A stretch of 26,081 bases of DNA from JBDRAU01 sp043823315. GTDB lineage: Bacteria; Patescibacteriota; UBA1384; DTJR01. Of the stretch, positions 14,540-21,610 are shown one piece after another. Both the position numbers and the translations under genes were made by a program. The DNA lies in NCBI GenBank assembly GCA_043823315.1, contig JBDRAU010000011.1:1-26081 (forward strand), in the 5' to 3' direction. The notes beneath the pieces are model-generated. The model searched no databases, was not told the origin of the DNA, and saw only the letters and a list, made by a program, of their open reading frames with translations. The stretch's first letter is position 1. Each line of letters begins with the position of its first letter.

Positions 14540-15331
14540 TTAGTATAGATCTAGGAAATTTTTGGAGAAAATTCTGTTTTTTAAATCATCGGTGATTTCT
14601 AGACTATTTATTAGGTCAATATGATCTTTGGTTTTGCACATTCCATAATCAGTCCCGAAGAGTACGCTGTCGTTCCGTTTATGAATCGTTTTTTCAAGTA
14701 TATTTTTCACTTTTTGTATTCCGCCGCTCTCATCAATAACTTCTTGATCGGCCAAAGCAGACGTATCAAAAAAGATGTTGGGGATATCCTTTGTCGCCTC
14801 GTAGCAATACTCAAGACGAGGCCAGAAGTAATGTGAAATTACTATTTTCAATTTTGGAAATTTACTTGCAATCTCGACAATCATCTTGGGATCGTTAAAT
14901 TTTGCGACTTCAGAATCACCACTATTTCCTCCGGTATGTATCATCAACGGGATATCATGTTTATTGCACAGCTCGTATGTCGAAAAGCATTTTCGGTCCG
15001 TCGGATAGATTTTGTCATGCCCGTTATATAACTTTAAACCAATTATCTTCTTTTCCAAAACAAGCTTTTCGATTTTAGCTAATTTATCTTCCGGTTGATC
15101 AAATGGATTTATTGCTCCGATTAATAAAATTTCTTCGTGGCCATCAAAAATCTTCAGCAATGTTTCAATATCAGCAGTGCCGGATTCTTCAACATTATCG
15201 GCAATGATAACAGATTTGCTGACCCCATTTTTTTCCATGTCTAAAAGTAGTGCTTTTGCAGCATCTTCGTATGTTTTGTTTTGCTCGGTTATAGACAGGT
15301 GTCGGTGGCAATCAATTATCAGTCTGTTCAT
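14540..15331 (-). CDS. Amidohydrolase family 2 metal-dependent hydrolase
   Basis: 263 residues, a TIM-barrel amidohydrolase (amidohydro-rel family PF04909 by pattern). N-terminal IDCHRHL gives the metal-binding H-x-H, IGLKLYNG and PLMIHTGG follow as strand ends with the next histidine, then VISHYFW and finally FGTDYG, with the catalytic aspartate. Substrate unknown; relatives hydrolyse or decarboxylate small ring compounds. It is AT-rich like the backbone, unlike the radical SAM genes on each side, so it probably does not belong to their system. ATG at 15331 has no clear ribosome site. Confidence 0.8.
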   Translation of the reverse strand: MNRLIIDCHRHLSITEQNKTYEDAAKALLLDMEKNGVSKSVIIADNVEESGTADIETLLKIFDGHEEILLIGAINPFDQPEDKLAKIEKLVLEKKIIGLKLYNGHDKIYPTDRKCFSTYELCNKHDIPLMIHTGGNSGDSEVAKFNDPKMIVEIASKFPKLKIVISHYFWPRLEYCYEATKDIPNIFFDTSALADQEVIDESGGIQKVKNILEKTIHKRNDSVLFGTDYGMCKTKDHIDLINSLEITDDLKNRIFSKNFLDLY

Positions 15332-15390
15332 AAGTTTAGTTTAGCACAGCCCAAAGCTTATTGAAGGCGTAGCTGTAATTTATAAATTTC

Positions 15391-15415
15391 GGGCGCGGTT
15401 TTTTAGGCCGCGCCC
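15391..15415 (-). terminator. Hairpin terminator after the third radical SAM gene
   Basis: GGGCGCGG (15391-15398) and CCGCGCCC (15408-15415), perfect 8-bp stem with a nine-base loop. On the minus strand the downstream GAAATTTAT is only modestly T-rich, so termination strength is uncertain. Confidence 0.6.
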
Positions 15416-15443
15416 TGGTTTTGTTGTTTCTTGTTCGGTGTTG

Positions 15444-16610
15444 CTACGAAGACAAGACCGCTCTTCTGGCCTTCAGATCCCTAAGAGCGGGGTAGGCTCC
15501 ACATACCCTTTCGGATCCGTAGAGCTGGCTTGAAAGAGCGAGGTTCTGGAGATCGCAGAACTGACCATTGGCCCTTGCGGAACAGTTTGAGCAGTCCCTG
15601 AAATCCAGGACCTTCAGGTCTCGTAGCTTCGCGAATGAACTCTGCCACGCTTGGGCAAAACTCACTTCGCGCAGATTGGCCTCCCGGAACCAATCCTCTG
15701 CAGCGTAGTAGTTGTCTGGGTAGAGGTAGCCGTCCGAACTCACGTAGGAGACAAAGACACCCGGCTCGGGGCGCCCCGTTACTTCCACGAGTTTGGCGAC
15801 TCCACTGTAGATGTTGGGGTTGGCGACCTCACCCAGAGGATACAGGCCCTCTCTTTGGACGAGGAAGTTACGCCATTCGACTTCAGCTTCGATTGCTGCG
15901 TCGAGATCACTCTCTTGCAGCAGCAGTCCGGGGTATTGTTTTGCCCTTCCAATCGGTAGCATGTCAATGAGCTGAAAATCCAAGCCCAGATCATGACAGT
16001 GGCGGATTGTGGAAGCCATCTCGGTCACGTTGTCGTGAAAGAGAACTCCCTCAAGGGCAAAGTGTTTCCCGGCCTCAGCAAGAATCTGGGTGCTCTCCAT
16101 CACTGTCTCTGACAAGATTCCCCTGAGTGACTTGCTGCCAATCAGGCCGTCGTAACTAACAACGACAAAAACTCGATCTGGGATTGCGCGTGCAAATTCC
16201 CTGGTTAACGCCACGCCGTTGATTAGTAGGTTACAGCTCAGGCCGATGTTGCTGGCGTACTGGATTATCTCGGCGCAACCCTCGTGTTTTCTTGGGTCGC
16301 CTCCAGTAATGTATACTGACATCGTCTGGAGGTCTCGGAGCTGACGCAATAGTCCTTTCCACTCTTCGGTGTTCAGCTCGTTGTTCCGAGGTCTTGGCGC
16401 GTTGATGTAGCAGTGCTTGCACTTCAGTGCGCATCTCCGAGTTAGCTCCAGGTGGACCACGAGTGGTGACCTAAGCGGACAAGGAGATTCTGTGAGTTCC
16501 AGCGGCACGGCGTTTAACCGTCTGCCGAACCTGTCGAGATAGACGATGTTGCCATGACTATCGCTTCTAATGCGGAAGCTGCCTTGATCCGACTCTTGCT
16601 CAACAAACAC
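15444..16610 (-). CDS. Third radical SAM enzyme, incomplete SPASM domain
   Basis: About 388 residues from the GTG at 16610, eight bases after AAGGGG; a GTG at 16619 is in frame but abuts the ribosome site. The N-terminal 45 residues contain short strands (FRIRSDSHGNIVYLDRFGRR) and precede the barrel. CALKCKHC (C60, C64, C67) is the radical SAM motif, with TGGDP at 102-106. Near the C-terminus C340, C343, C352 and C370 form one auxiliary-cluster set, but the first SPASM half, where C is expected after D-G-x-x-Y-P, reads SSDGYLYPDN with no cysteine. It may carry only one auxiliary cluster. Its GC-rich codon use matches the operon at 11282-14471, and it may serve the same or a sister pathway. 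No peptide gene is obvious next to it. Confidence 0.8.
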   Translation of the reverse strand: MFVEQESDQGSFRIRSDSHGNIVYLDRFGRRLNAVPLELTESPCPLRSPLVVHLELTRRCALKCKHCYINAPRPRNNELNTEEWKGLLRQLRDLQTMSVYITGGDPRKHEGCAEIIQYASNIGLSCNLLINGVALTREFARAIPDRVFVVVSYDGLIGSKSLRGILSETVMESTQILAEAGKHFALEGVLFHDNVTEMASTIRHCHDLGLDFQLIDMLPIGRAKQYPGLLLQESDLDAAIEAEVEWRNFLVQREGLYPLGEVANPNIYSGVAKLVEVTGRPEPGVFVSYVSSDGYLYPDNYYAAEDWFREANLREVSFAQAWQSSFAKLRDLKVLDFRDCSNCSARANGQFCDLQNLALSSQLYGSERVCGAYPALRDLKARRAVLSS

Positions 16611-16704
16611 GTCAATCACCCCTTATTCGTCAATGTGCAAACCTGATAGGTTCAGCTGATTATCCTCCCACAAAATTAACAACGAGTCAACATTTATCGG
16701 CCCA

Positions 16705-16733
16705 TTGTCAATTTTTGGAATTCTGATTATATT
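16705..16733 (+). promoter_or_regulatory. Promoter of the zinc-finger gene
   Basis: TTGTCA (16705-16710), 17 bases, TATATT (16728-16733), 27 bases before the ATG, which follows GGAGG at about 16752. Confidence 0.5.
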
Positions 16734-16760
16734 CAAAGTGTTTTTTAATTTGGAGGTATT

Positions 16761-17303
16761 ATGGTCACTTTAGATCAAAAGAGAGTCGACGAATTCAACG
16801 ATATCTACGAGAAAGAATACGGGAAAAGGCTGAGTAACAAGGATGCCTGGGAAGCAGCGCATAATTTAATGGGACTGGCTGAAATCCTTTATGAGCAGGC
16901 TAAAATCGATTTTCGGAGGCAAGAAAGACTCAAGAAAGAACCGAAGGGATTTCATCTCGAGGGTGGGCCCTATAATTGCCACATCTGCTATGCTTCCGTC
17001 AGCGATGACCAAACTTGGTATGACAAATATGGGATTAAATGCCTTACCTGTCAGCGTGCTAAAGACAAAGGCGTTATCCCCAAGCGAGCCGTCAAGGATC
17101 GTGATAGCTGGCTAGCTTCCTGGCAATTGAAAAATGACTTTGGAATCCATCCGTCCTCAATAAGAAGACTTGTTCGCGAAGGAAAACTTAAAGCCAGAAC
17201 GATACTGGATGAGGATGGAACAGTACATTATCAAATATTTTTAGTTAAAGAAAATGCGGAGTTTTTAAGAGACCTCAATATACCTGGTACAAAAAGAAAA
17301 TAG
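16761..17303 (+). CDS. Zinc-finger plus helix-turn-helix-like protein
   Basis: 180 residues. The middle holds two C-x-x-C pairs, CHIC and CLTC, about 20 residues apart (near residues 74-97), a plausible single zinc site. The C-terminal third, with FGIHPSSIRRLVREGKLKAR followed by an acidic turn and YQIFLVKEN, resembles a MerR/excisionase-type helix-turn-helix that selects a position by a short basic wing. N-terminal helices are charged, with a Y-G-K-R-L-S-N-K-D-A-W-E-A pattern like other small CPR proteins. It is probably a DNA-binding regulator, and lies beside a recombinase remnant and a tRNA, which suggests a mobile-element origin. No named family is claimed. Confidence 0.6.
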   Translation: MVTLDQKRVDEFNDIYEKEYGKRLSNKDAWEAAHNLMGLAEILYEQAKIDFRRQERLKKEPKGFHLEGGPYNCHICYASVSDDQTWYDKYGIKCLTCQRAKDKGVIPKRAVKDRDSWLASWQLKNDFGIHPSSIRRLVREGKLKARTILDEDGTVHYQIFLVKENAEFLRDLNIPGTKRK

Positions 17304-17309
17304 TCCTAA

Positions 17310-17432
17310 TTTGACCTGACCGGATTCATCCAATATATCTTTAAAGACGGAACCAGAGAGCAAAAAAGAGAGCTCGTTGGTTGTCTGAATCAGACTATTT
17401 ACATCAAACAAAAGCAGATCTATACGCAATAA
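17310..17432 (+). pseudogene. Possible C-terminal remnant of a serine recombinase
   Basis: A short frame after a stop codon reads FDLTGFIQYIFKDGTREQKR and then ELVGCLNQTIYIKQKQIYTQ before TAA. The G-T-x-E-Q-K-R-E-L-x-x-x-L pattern followed by I-x-x-K-Q-K-x-I resembles the C-terminal coiled end of large serine recombinases. There is no start codon, no catalytic domain and no ribosome site. The identification rests on one short motif and is weak; it would be supported by a protein search. Confidence 0.4.
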
Positions 17433-17546
17433 TGAGGATTCACGGAAAAAGTCCCAAAGTAGAGGGGTTTTTATGGTTTGGCCAAAAAGTTCAAGACCAA
17501 GGTGTGTCTTTGAAGAAACCACCAAAACGGGCGAATTTACAAACAA

Positions 17547-17568
17547 AAAAGACCACCTGCGGTCTTTT
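17547..17568 (-). terminator. Terminator downstream of tRNA-Ser
   Basis: AAAAGACC and GGTCTTTT form a perfect 8-bp stem around ACCTGC. On the minus strand it ends in six T residues (GGTCTTTTTT), suitable for the tRNA transcript. Confidence 0.7.
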
Positions 17569-17625
17569 CACTCCTTACTCCCTTTCTTGCCTCTTTCTAC
17601 TCCTTATAAAAGTCCCAAACTTTAC

Positions 17626-17718
<93 letters not shown>

Positions 17719-17805
17719 AAGTTTTGCTATATTTTAAGCGATCTTTCTGGCTTCGCCAGATCAGTTTGGCGGCTTCGCCTATAGGTCCGCTTACAGCGTC
17801 TGCAA

Positions 17806-17845
17806 CGAAACTGACGCACTAGACCGGACTATGCGACCTCTCCAA
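17806..17845 (-). repeat. Duplicated 5' half of tRNA-Ser (possible att scar)
   Basis: 40 bases identical to 17681-17720, covering the tRNA from anticodon position G35 to the 5' end plus two bases beyond. Identity breaks inside the anticodon loop. The segment between the copies (17721-17805) holds two small GC hairpins and no gene. Integrases often cross over in tRNA anticodon loops, so this may be the edge of a lost element, or a simple local duplication. Confidence 0.75.
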
Positions 17846-17885
17846 ACTCGTTATATTTTAACCAAAAAAAACGATTTAATCAAGA

Positions 17886-18551
17886 ATGATCTATTTCATC
17901 ACCTCAAACCGTGGGAAGTTCGAAGAAGCGAAGAAAATCGTGCCAGATCTTGAAATGTTCGAGTTTGATCTGCCAGAAGAACAAGAAGTTGATCAGCAGA
18001 AGATTGTTGAAAAGAAGTTAGCGCAAGTTGCCGACTATCTGTGTTCTGCCGCCGGACGTCAACGGCTCAAGGGTGAGCCGTTCAAGGGCAGTATTTCGTT
18101 TGTGGTTGAAGATACCGGCTTTTACCTCGATTGTCTGCCAGGGCTTCCGGGACCGCTGATCAAGTGGTTTTTGAAAACGATTGGGCGAAAGGGGATATAC
18201 GATATTTGTAAAAAGTTTGATAATTATCGCGCTCGCGGTGTCACAATCGTCGGCTATAAGGACAAAAAAGGCGCGGTATACCCCCACACCAAAGGGTCGC
18301 GTCGGTTGCGCATGGGCGATTCGCTTCGCTCAAGTGGCGGGGATTTTGGTGTGGGGGTAAAATTTTTTAAAGGAGAAGTCGAAGGAAAAGTCGTACTCGA
18401 AGCAGGGGAGGACGGTTTTGGCTGGGATCCGGTCTTCGTTCCCGACGGAGAGGACAGGACTTTTGCCCAAATGTCCCGCGATGAGAAGAACGAACTCTCG
18501 ATGAGACGAAAAGCGTTTGAGAAGCTTAAAAAATTTCTAAGTTCTAATTAA
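17886..18551 (+). CDS. rdgB: Non-canonical purine NTP pyrophosphatase (RdgB/HAM1/ITPase)
   Basis: Hydrolyses ITP, XTP and dITP to monophosphates to keep deaminated bases out of nucleic acids. 221 residues. Hallmarks: FITSNRGKFEEAK (T/S-x-N-x-x-K-x-x-E), VVEDTGFYLDCLPGLPGPLI with the catalytic aspartate in E-D-T-G, and GFGWDPVFVPDGED ... FAQMSRDEKNELSMRRKAF at the end. The pattern P-G-P-x-I-K-W-F is closer to the archaeal/eukaryal ITPA type than to E. coli RdgB. Two stretches absent from ordinary members, residues 59-66 and 132-158, are encoded by DNA palindromes. The catalytic motifs are complete. ATG is the first in-frame start. Confidence 0.92.
   Translation: MIYFITSNRGKFEEAKKIVPDLEMFEFDLPEEQEVDQQKIVEKKLAQVADYLCSAAGRQRLKGEPFKGSISFVVEDTGFYLDCLPGLPGPLIKWFLKTIGRKGIYDICKKFDNYRARGVTIVGYKDKKGAVYPHTKGSRRLRMGDSLRSSGGDFGVGVKFFKGEVEGKVVLEAGEDGFGWDPVFVPDGEDRTFAQMSRDEKNELSMRRKAFEKLKKFLSSN
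18061..18082. repeat. Short palindrome inside rdgB
   Basis: AACGGCTCA (18061-18069), loop AGGG, TGAGCCGTT (18074-18082), a perfect 9-bp hairpin in frame in codons 59-66, a place where family members usually have a shorter loop. Confidence 0.7.
18279..18359. repeat. 81-base in-frame palindromic insert inside rdgB
   Basis: TACCCCCACACCAAA (18279-18293) and TTTGGTGTGGGGGTA (18345-18359) are perfect 15-bp inverted repeats; the whole segment is exactly 27 codons (residues 132-158) and keeps the frame. It sits where ITPA-type proteins have a short loop between strands. The interior is basic- and glycine-coding. The style recalls Rickettsia palindromic elements inserted in genes, but no relation is shown. 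Confidence 0.75.
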
Positions 18552-18568
18552 GGAGTCCCGCGCCGTAT

Positions 18569-18738
18569 GTCATTCCCGCGCGGTTTGCGGGGGGAACGCA
18601 AACCTATCGTAGTGCGGGACTCTACGGGGTAAACTTCATCGGGAACCTAGATCCCCGATACCGCATCTGGTGCGGGACAAGTTGTCGGAATTTAATACAC
18701 TAGGCGTGGGTTCCACCCCCACGCCGCAACTCGAGGAT
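18569..18738. repeat. Composite modular repeat between rdgB and the orphan gene
   Basis: 18569-18624 is GTCATTCCCGCG ... GCGGGACTCTA with inner stem 18582-18589 / 18597-18604 (GGTTTGCG / CGCAAACC). 18703-18725 is an inverted copy of the same inner hairpin, GGCGTGGG / CCCACGCC with loop complement of GGTGGAA, and the segment ends GAGGATGAC. The flank continues ACACAAACGTGTCAC, close to the flank of the 9799 repeat. It fills the 18552-18795 gap; no gene is seen. Confidence 0.7.
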
Positions 18739-18795
18739 GACACAAACGTGTCACTTTACGAACTTTATAACTTTTTACTTTATAAACTCACATGC

Positions 18796-18824
18796 TTGAC
18801 TTTTGTTCATATATGCTATAATAT
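18796..18824 (+). promoter_or_regulatory. Promoter of the 18907 orphan gene
   Basis: TTGACT (18796-18801) with TAATAT (18819-18824) at 17 bases, or TATAAT (18817-18822) at 15. Transcription would begin near 18831, at the left arm of the 14-bp inverted repeat. Confidence 0.6.
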
Positions 18825-18833
18825 ATTCAGATC

Positions 18834-19205
18834 GAGGGAACCTTGAGATGCTGATAGCAGTATGCGACTGGTACCGGTCGCAAACGCACTTCCCGGGAGG
18901 GAGCAGATGAAAAGACGCGAGTATGACGACCCAAAAACAGCTTACCTCGTTGTGAAATGTTTCGTGAGGGGTAAGCGCATCGTGCTTGATCTCATCAGAC
19001 GCTTAAGTGTCGTAGATCGAGAGCGTCTGATGGAGGATCTCTGGGAGGCAGGCTGTAATGTCTGGGCCCAGATGGTTCTCATCGCGTTGCCACTTGATCA
19101 CAAAGCCTACCGCAGACTGAGGCCGGATGATGCCGAACGGGTGACTCGTATCGTGGTGGGCTTCGACCCAATTCCGGTGTACTGATGTACCCTCAAGGTT
19201 CCCTC
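18834..19205. repeat. Perfect 14-bp inverted repeat bracketing one small gene
   Basis: GAGGGAACCTTGAG at 18834-18847 and its exact complement CTCAAGGTTCCCTC at 19192-19205. A further partial complement, CCGGGAGGG (18893-18901, the ribosome-site region) with CCCTCCCGG (19201-19209), overlaps the right arm. Between left arm and gene lies a hairpin, TGCGACTG (18863-18870), loop GTAC, CGGTCGCA (18875-18882). The arms lie just after the predicted start of transcription and just after the stop codon. Confidence 0.8.
18907..19185 (+). CDS. Small orphan protein of unknown family
   Basis: 92 residues from the ATG at 18907, which follows GGGAGG; an in-frame ATG at 18862 lies inside a hairpin and lacks a ribosome site. 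The protein is basic in its first half (MKRREYDDPKTAYLVVKCFV, then RGKRIVLDLIRRL) and has a helical middle with one cysteine, ending FDPIPVY. No signal peptide, membrane segment or motif that I recognise. GC-rich relative to rdgB and pilB. The gene has its own promoter, a leader hairpin, flanking inverted repeats and a terminator, as do the other GC-rich insert-like genes of this window. Confidence 0.6.
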   Translation: MKRREYDDPKTAYLVVKCFVRGKRIVLDLIRRLSVVDRERLMEDLWEAGCNVWAQMVLIALPLDHKAYRRLRPDDAERVTRIVVGFDPIPVY

Positions 19206-19238
19206 CCGGCGTTGTTCCTCGCGGAGCAGCGCTTGTAC

Positions 19239-19277
19239 CCAAGGACCCGGCTCGCACAGCGGGTCCTTTGGCTTTTA
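19239..19277 (+). terminator. Intrinsic terminator of the 18907 gene
   Basis: AAGGACCCG (19241-19249) with CGGGTCCTT (19260-19268), perfect 9-bp stem, loop of ten, followed by TGGCTTTTATT. Confidence 0.8.
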
Positions 19278-19422
19278 TTAACCTCCGCTTTTAATCCGTG
19301 ATAGAATATAAATGTCAGCAAAACATGCGTTTTGAGTTTTTTGGGGATGAAATGGATGGTCCAATAAATCAATAATAAAATTTGAAAATCAATAAAAAAT
19401 AGCAAATAAAAAATGAGAAATA

Positions 19423-20967
19423 ATGTCTCCTGACATTAACAAAGCCTTAAAGATGTTCTCCCGCGAGGAGGAGGAAAAACTCGCCCGCGATCAGGCGGCT
19501 CGTCTTGGTTATCCATATGTTAATTTAGTCGGTTATCCGTTTACGCCCGAGGTCATCAGCGTTTTGCCCAAGAATCAATCCAAAGAGCTTTCGGCGATTT
19601 CTTTTTATAAATTAAACGATGTCGTTAAGGTTGCCACCAACAATCCCAAGAACATTGCTCTCGTACCATTTTTGAAAGATCTTGCGACCGCAACAAACCT
19701 CAAATTTTACTTGTATTTTTGCTCCGAAAGTTCGATCAGATATGCCCTGGCACAGCTTGAATTCGTCAAAGAAGCACCGAAGACGCTCGAAAAGCACGTG
19801 ATCTCAAGTGAGTTTATTAAAGACAAATTTGGGGGCGCAGGGGACCTAAAACAAATCGGCCAAAAGATTTTGCAAACTTCAACCAGCGAGATCCTAGACA
19901 TTATTTTTGCCGGCGCCATTCATCTTGATGCTTCCGATATTCACATCGAACCGGTCGAGAACGGGGCGCGTCTACGATATCGCATTGATGGGATTCTGCA
20001 GGATCTGATTGTGATGCCCGACCAGACCTATAAAGCGCTTCGCAACCGGATCAAGTATCTTTGCAAAATGCTTATGAACATAACCGACAAACCGCAGGAC
20101 GGACGGTTCGACGTTGAAATAGCGGGGCAAAACATTGATGTCAGGGTTTCGCTAATGCCGGGCGCTTGGGGCGAAGTAGTGGTGGCGCGGCTTTTGAACC
20201 CTTCTGGCGATTTGGTGACGCTCGAGAAACTTGGGTTTAACCAAAAAGCGCTGGCCGATATTGAAACGGCGATCAGTAAGCCGAACGGAGCGATTTTTAA
20301 CACTGGGCCGACCGGTTCAGGTAAAACGACCACGCTTTACGCAATTTTGCAAAAATTGAACAAGCCGGAAGTGAAGATTGTGACTTTGGAAGATCCGATC
20401 GAGTATCGGATCGAGGGGATTGACCAGAGCCAAGTTAATCCCGAAGTCGGATTTGATTTTGCATCAGGATTAAAACACGCCTTGCGCCAAGATCCAGACA
20501 TTATCATGGTTGGTGAAATTCGCGACAAGGAAACGGCCGAAACGGCTCTGCAGGCGGCCCTGACGGGGCATTTGGTTTTAACGACGCTCCACACCAATTC
20601 GGCGCCCTCGGCGATCCCGAGAATGATCGATCTCGGCATCCGCCCATTTTTGCTCTCGGGCTCGATTAATTTAATTATCGCGCAGAGATTAGTTCGTAAA
20701 ATTTGCCAAACCTGCGCCGGGCAGGGCGGGGCGTGCGTGGAATGTCGAGGAACCGGTTACAAGGGACGAGTGGCGATTATCGAAACGCTTAAAATTACGC
20801 CGAAAATCGAAGAGCTGATTGCGCGCAAAGCATCGGTCAATGAATATGAGCAGGCCGCTCGCGCCGAAGGAATGATCCCGATGCACGACGACGGGATGGA
20901 AAAAGTGAGGGCCGGTCTAACCAGCGAAGCAGAAGTGAAGCGTGTGACATCGGCGGATTTGAGTTAG
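19423..20967 (+). CDS. pilB: Type IV pilus / type II secretion assembly ATPase PilB-GspE
   Basis: Hexameric ATPase that powers pilin polymerisation at the inner face of the membrane. 514 residues. The N-terminal MshEN/T2SSE_N-like part is residues 1-110. The catalytic core has DASDIHIEP (169-177), Walker A GPTGSGKT (295-302), the Asp box EDPIEYRIEG (323-332), Walker B IIMVGEIRDKETAETA (360-375) and the His box TTLHTNSAPSAIPRM. A short zinc loop has C428, C431, C438 and C441. The N-terminus is shorter than in E. coli-type PilB. It is alone on the plus strand, converging on a T4SS-type pilin gene across a shared terminator. Confidence 0.95.
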   Translation: MSPDINKALKMFSREEEEKLARDQAARLGYPYVNLVGYPFTPEVISVLPKNQSKELSAISFYKLNDVVKVATNNPKNIALVPFLKDLATATNLKFYLYFCSESSIRYALAQLEFVKEAPKTLEKHVISSEFIKDKFGGAGDLKQIGQKILQTSTSEILDIIFAGAIHLDASDIHIEPVENGARLRYRIDGILQDLIVMPDQTYKALRNRIKYLCKMLMNITDKPQDGRFDVEIAGQNIDVRVSLMPGAWGEVVVARLLNPSGDLVTLEKLGFNQKALADIETAISKPNGAIFNTGPTGSGKTTTLYAILQKLNKPEVKIVTLEDPIEYRIEGIDQSQVNPEVGFDFASGLKHALRQDPDIIMVGEIRDKETAETALQAALTGHLVLTTLHTNSAPSAIPRMIDLGIRPFLLSGSINLIIAQRLVRKICQTCAGQGGACVECRGTGYKGRVAIIETLKITPKIEELIARKASVNEYEQAARAEGMIPMHDDGMEKVRAGLTSEAEVKRVTSADLS

Positions 20968-20978
20968 AAAATTTCACC

Positions 20979-21016
20979 TAAAACAAAAAACTCCCACTCG
21001 GGAGTTTTTTGTTTTA
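20979..21016. terminator. Bidirectional terminator between pilB and pilin
   Basis: A perfect 17-bp stem, 20979-20995 with 21000-21016 and loop ACTC. The core CTCCC/GGGAG is flanked by A-rich and T-rich arms, so both strands end in a T run. It serves the convergent genes on both sides. Confidence 0.92.
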
Positions 21017-21035
21017 GAGATCTAGTCTGTCGGTA

Positions 21036-21401
21036 TTAATTTAAGTCACTACCAGTGAATGTTTCGATAACGCCGTTGTAGATGATCAGAGCGGCCAGAA
21101 TGATCACTATTCCAATGATAGCGTTGGTGATCGCTATTCGCCCCTTGCCTGCTTTCTCGGCATCGCCTCCAGCGGTGATGTATAGAACTCCACCGTAAAT
21201 CAGGTAAACAACGGCAAGAATTCCCGCTATTGCTAGAAAGACGTTTATAACTGAATATATTGTTTGTCTCAATCCCAGTGTTCCTGATTTTGGTGTCAAG
21301 ATGCCTATGTCGCCTATTTGCGCAAAAGCAACACTCGCCCAAGCTCCAGCAGCCAAAGTTGCTCCGCCGATTTTCAACCCTAAATCCTTAATAAGTTTCA
21401 T
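21036..21401 (-). CDS. VirB2-like T4SS pilin / small membrane protein
   Basis: 121 residues with a clear ribosome site GGAGG before ATG at 21401. A signal-like segment (residues 1-27, KIGGATLAAGAWASVAFAQ) is followed by a short polar part, then two membrane helices, VFLAIAGILAVVYLIYGGVL (about 54-73) and AIIGIVIILAALIIYNGVIE (about 94-113), separated by YITAGGDAEKAGKGRIAITN. This G-G-D-x-x-K-x-x-x-G-x-x-x-I-x-x-A-I-I-G pattern is characteristic of the CPR T4SS_pilin group. It probably forms a membrane-embedded subunit; a true pilus is not shown. It lies downstream of the envelope operon across a repeat-rich gap. Confidence 0.85.
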   Translation of the reverse strand: MKLIKDLGLKIGGATLAAGAWASVAFAQIGDIGILTPKSGTLGLRQTIYSVINVFLAIAGILAVVYLIYGGVLYITAGGDAEKAGKGRIAITNAIIGIVIILAALIIYNGVIETFTGSDLN

Positions 21402-21434
21402 GATCCTCCTAAAAAATTTTACTAATTACATTTT

Positions 21435-21610
21435 AAAGACGTTTTTCGTTCTTGTCAAATGTTTAGATCCCTCGACGCGCCGCTTTCGGGCGGCTTGCTC
21501 GGGATGACGGGGAAATAAAGACGTTTTTTTCGCTTGTCAACTTTTTAGATCCCTCGTGGTAACTCGGGATGACGGCGGGGGAATTTTTTTCGCTTGTCAA
21601 ATGTTTGGGA
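21435..21610. repeat. Tandem copies of a modular repeat between pilin and propeller genes
   Basis: Two units share AAAGACGTTTTT ... CTTGTCAA..TTTAGATCCCTCG ... CTCGGGATGACGG: about 21435-21516 and 21517-21580. A third start of the unit (TTTTTCGCTTGTCAAATGTTT, from about 21586) runs into the next gene and supplies its stop codon. Embedded hairpin repeats on the minus strand are 21465-21508 (with inner stem GCCGC/GCGGC) and a minimal 21547-21573 copy without inner hairpin. Confidence 0.65.
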
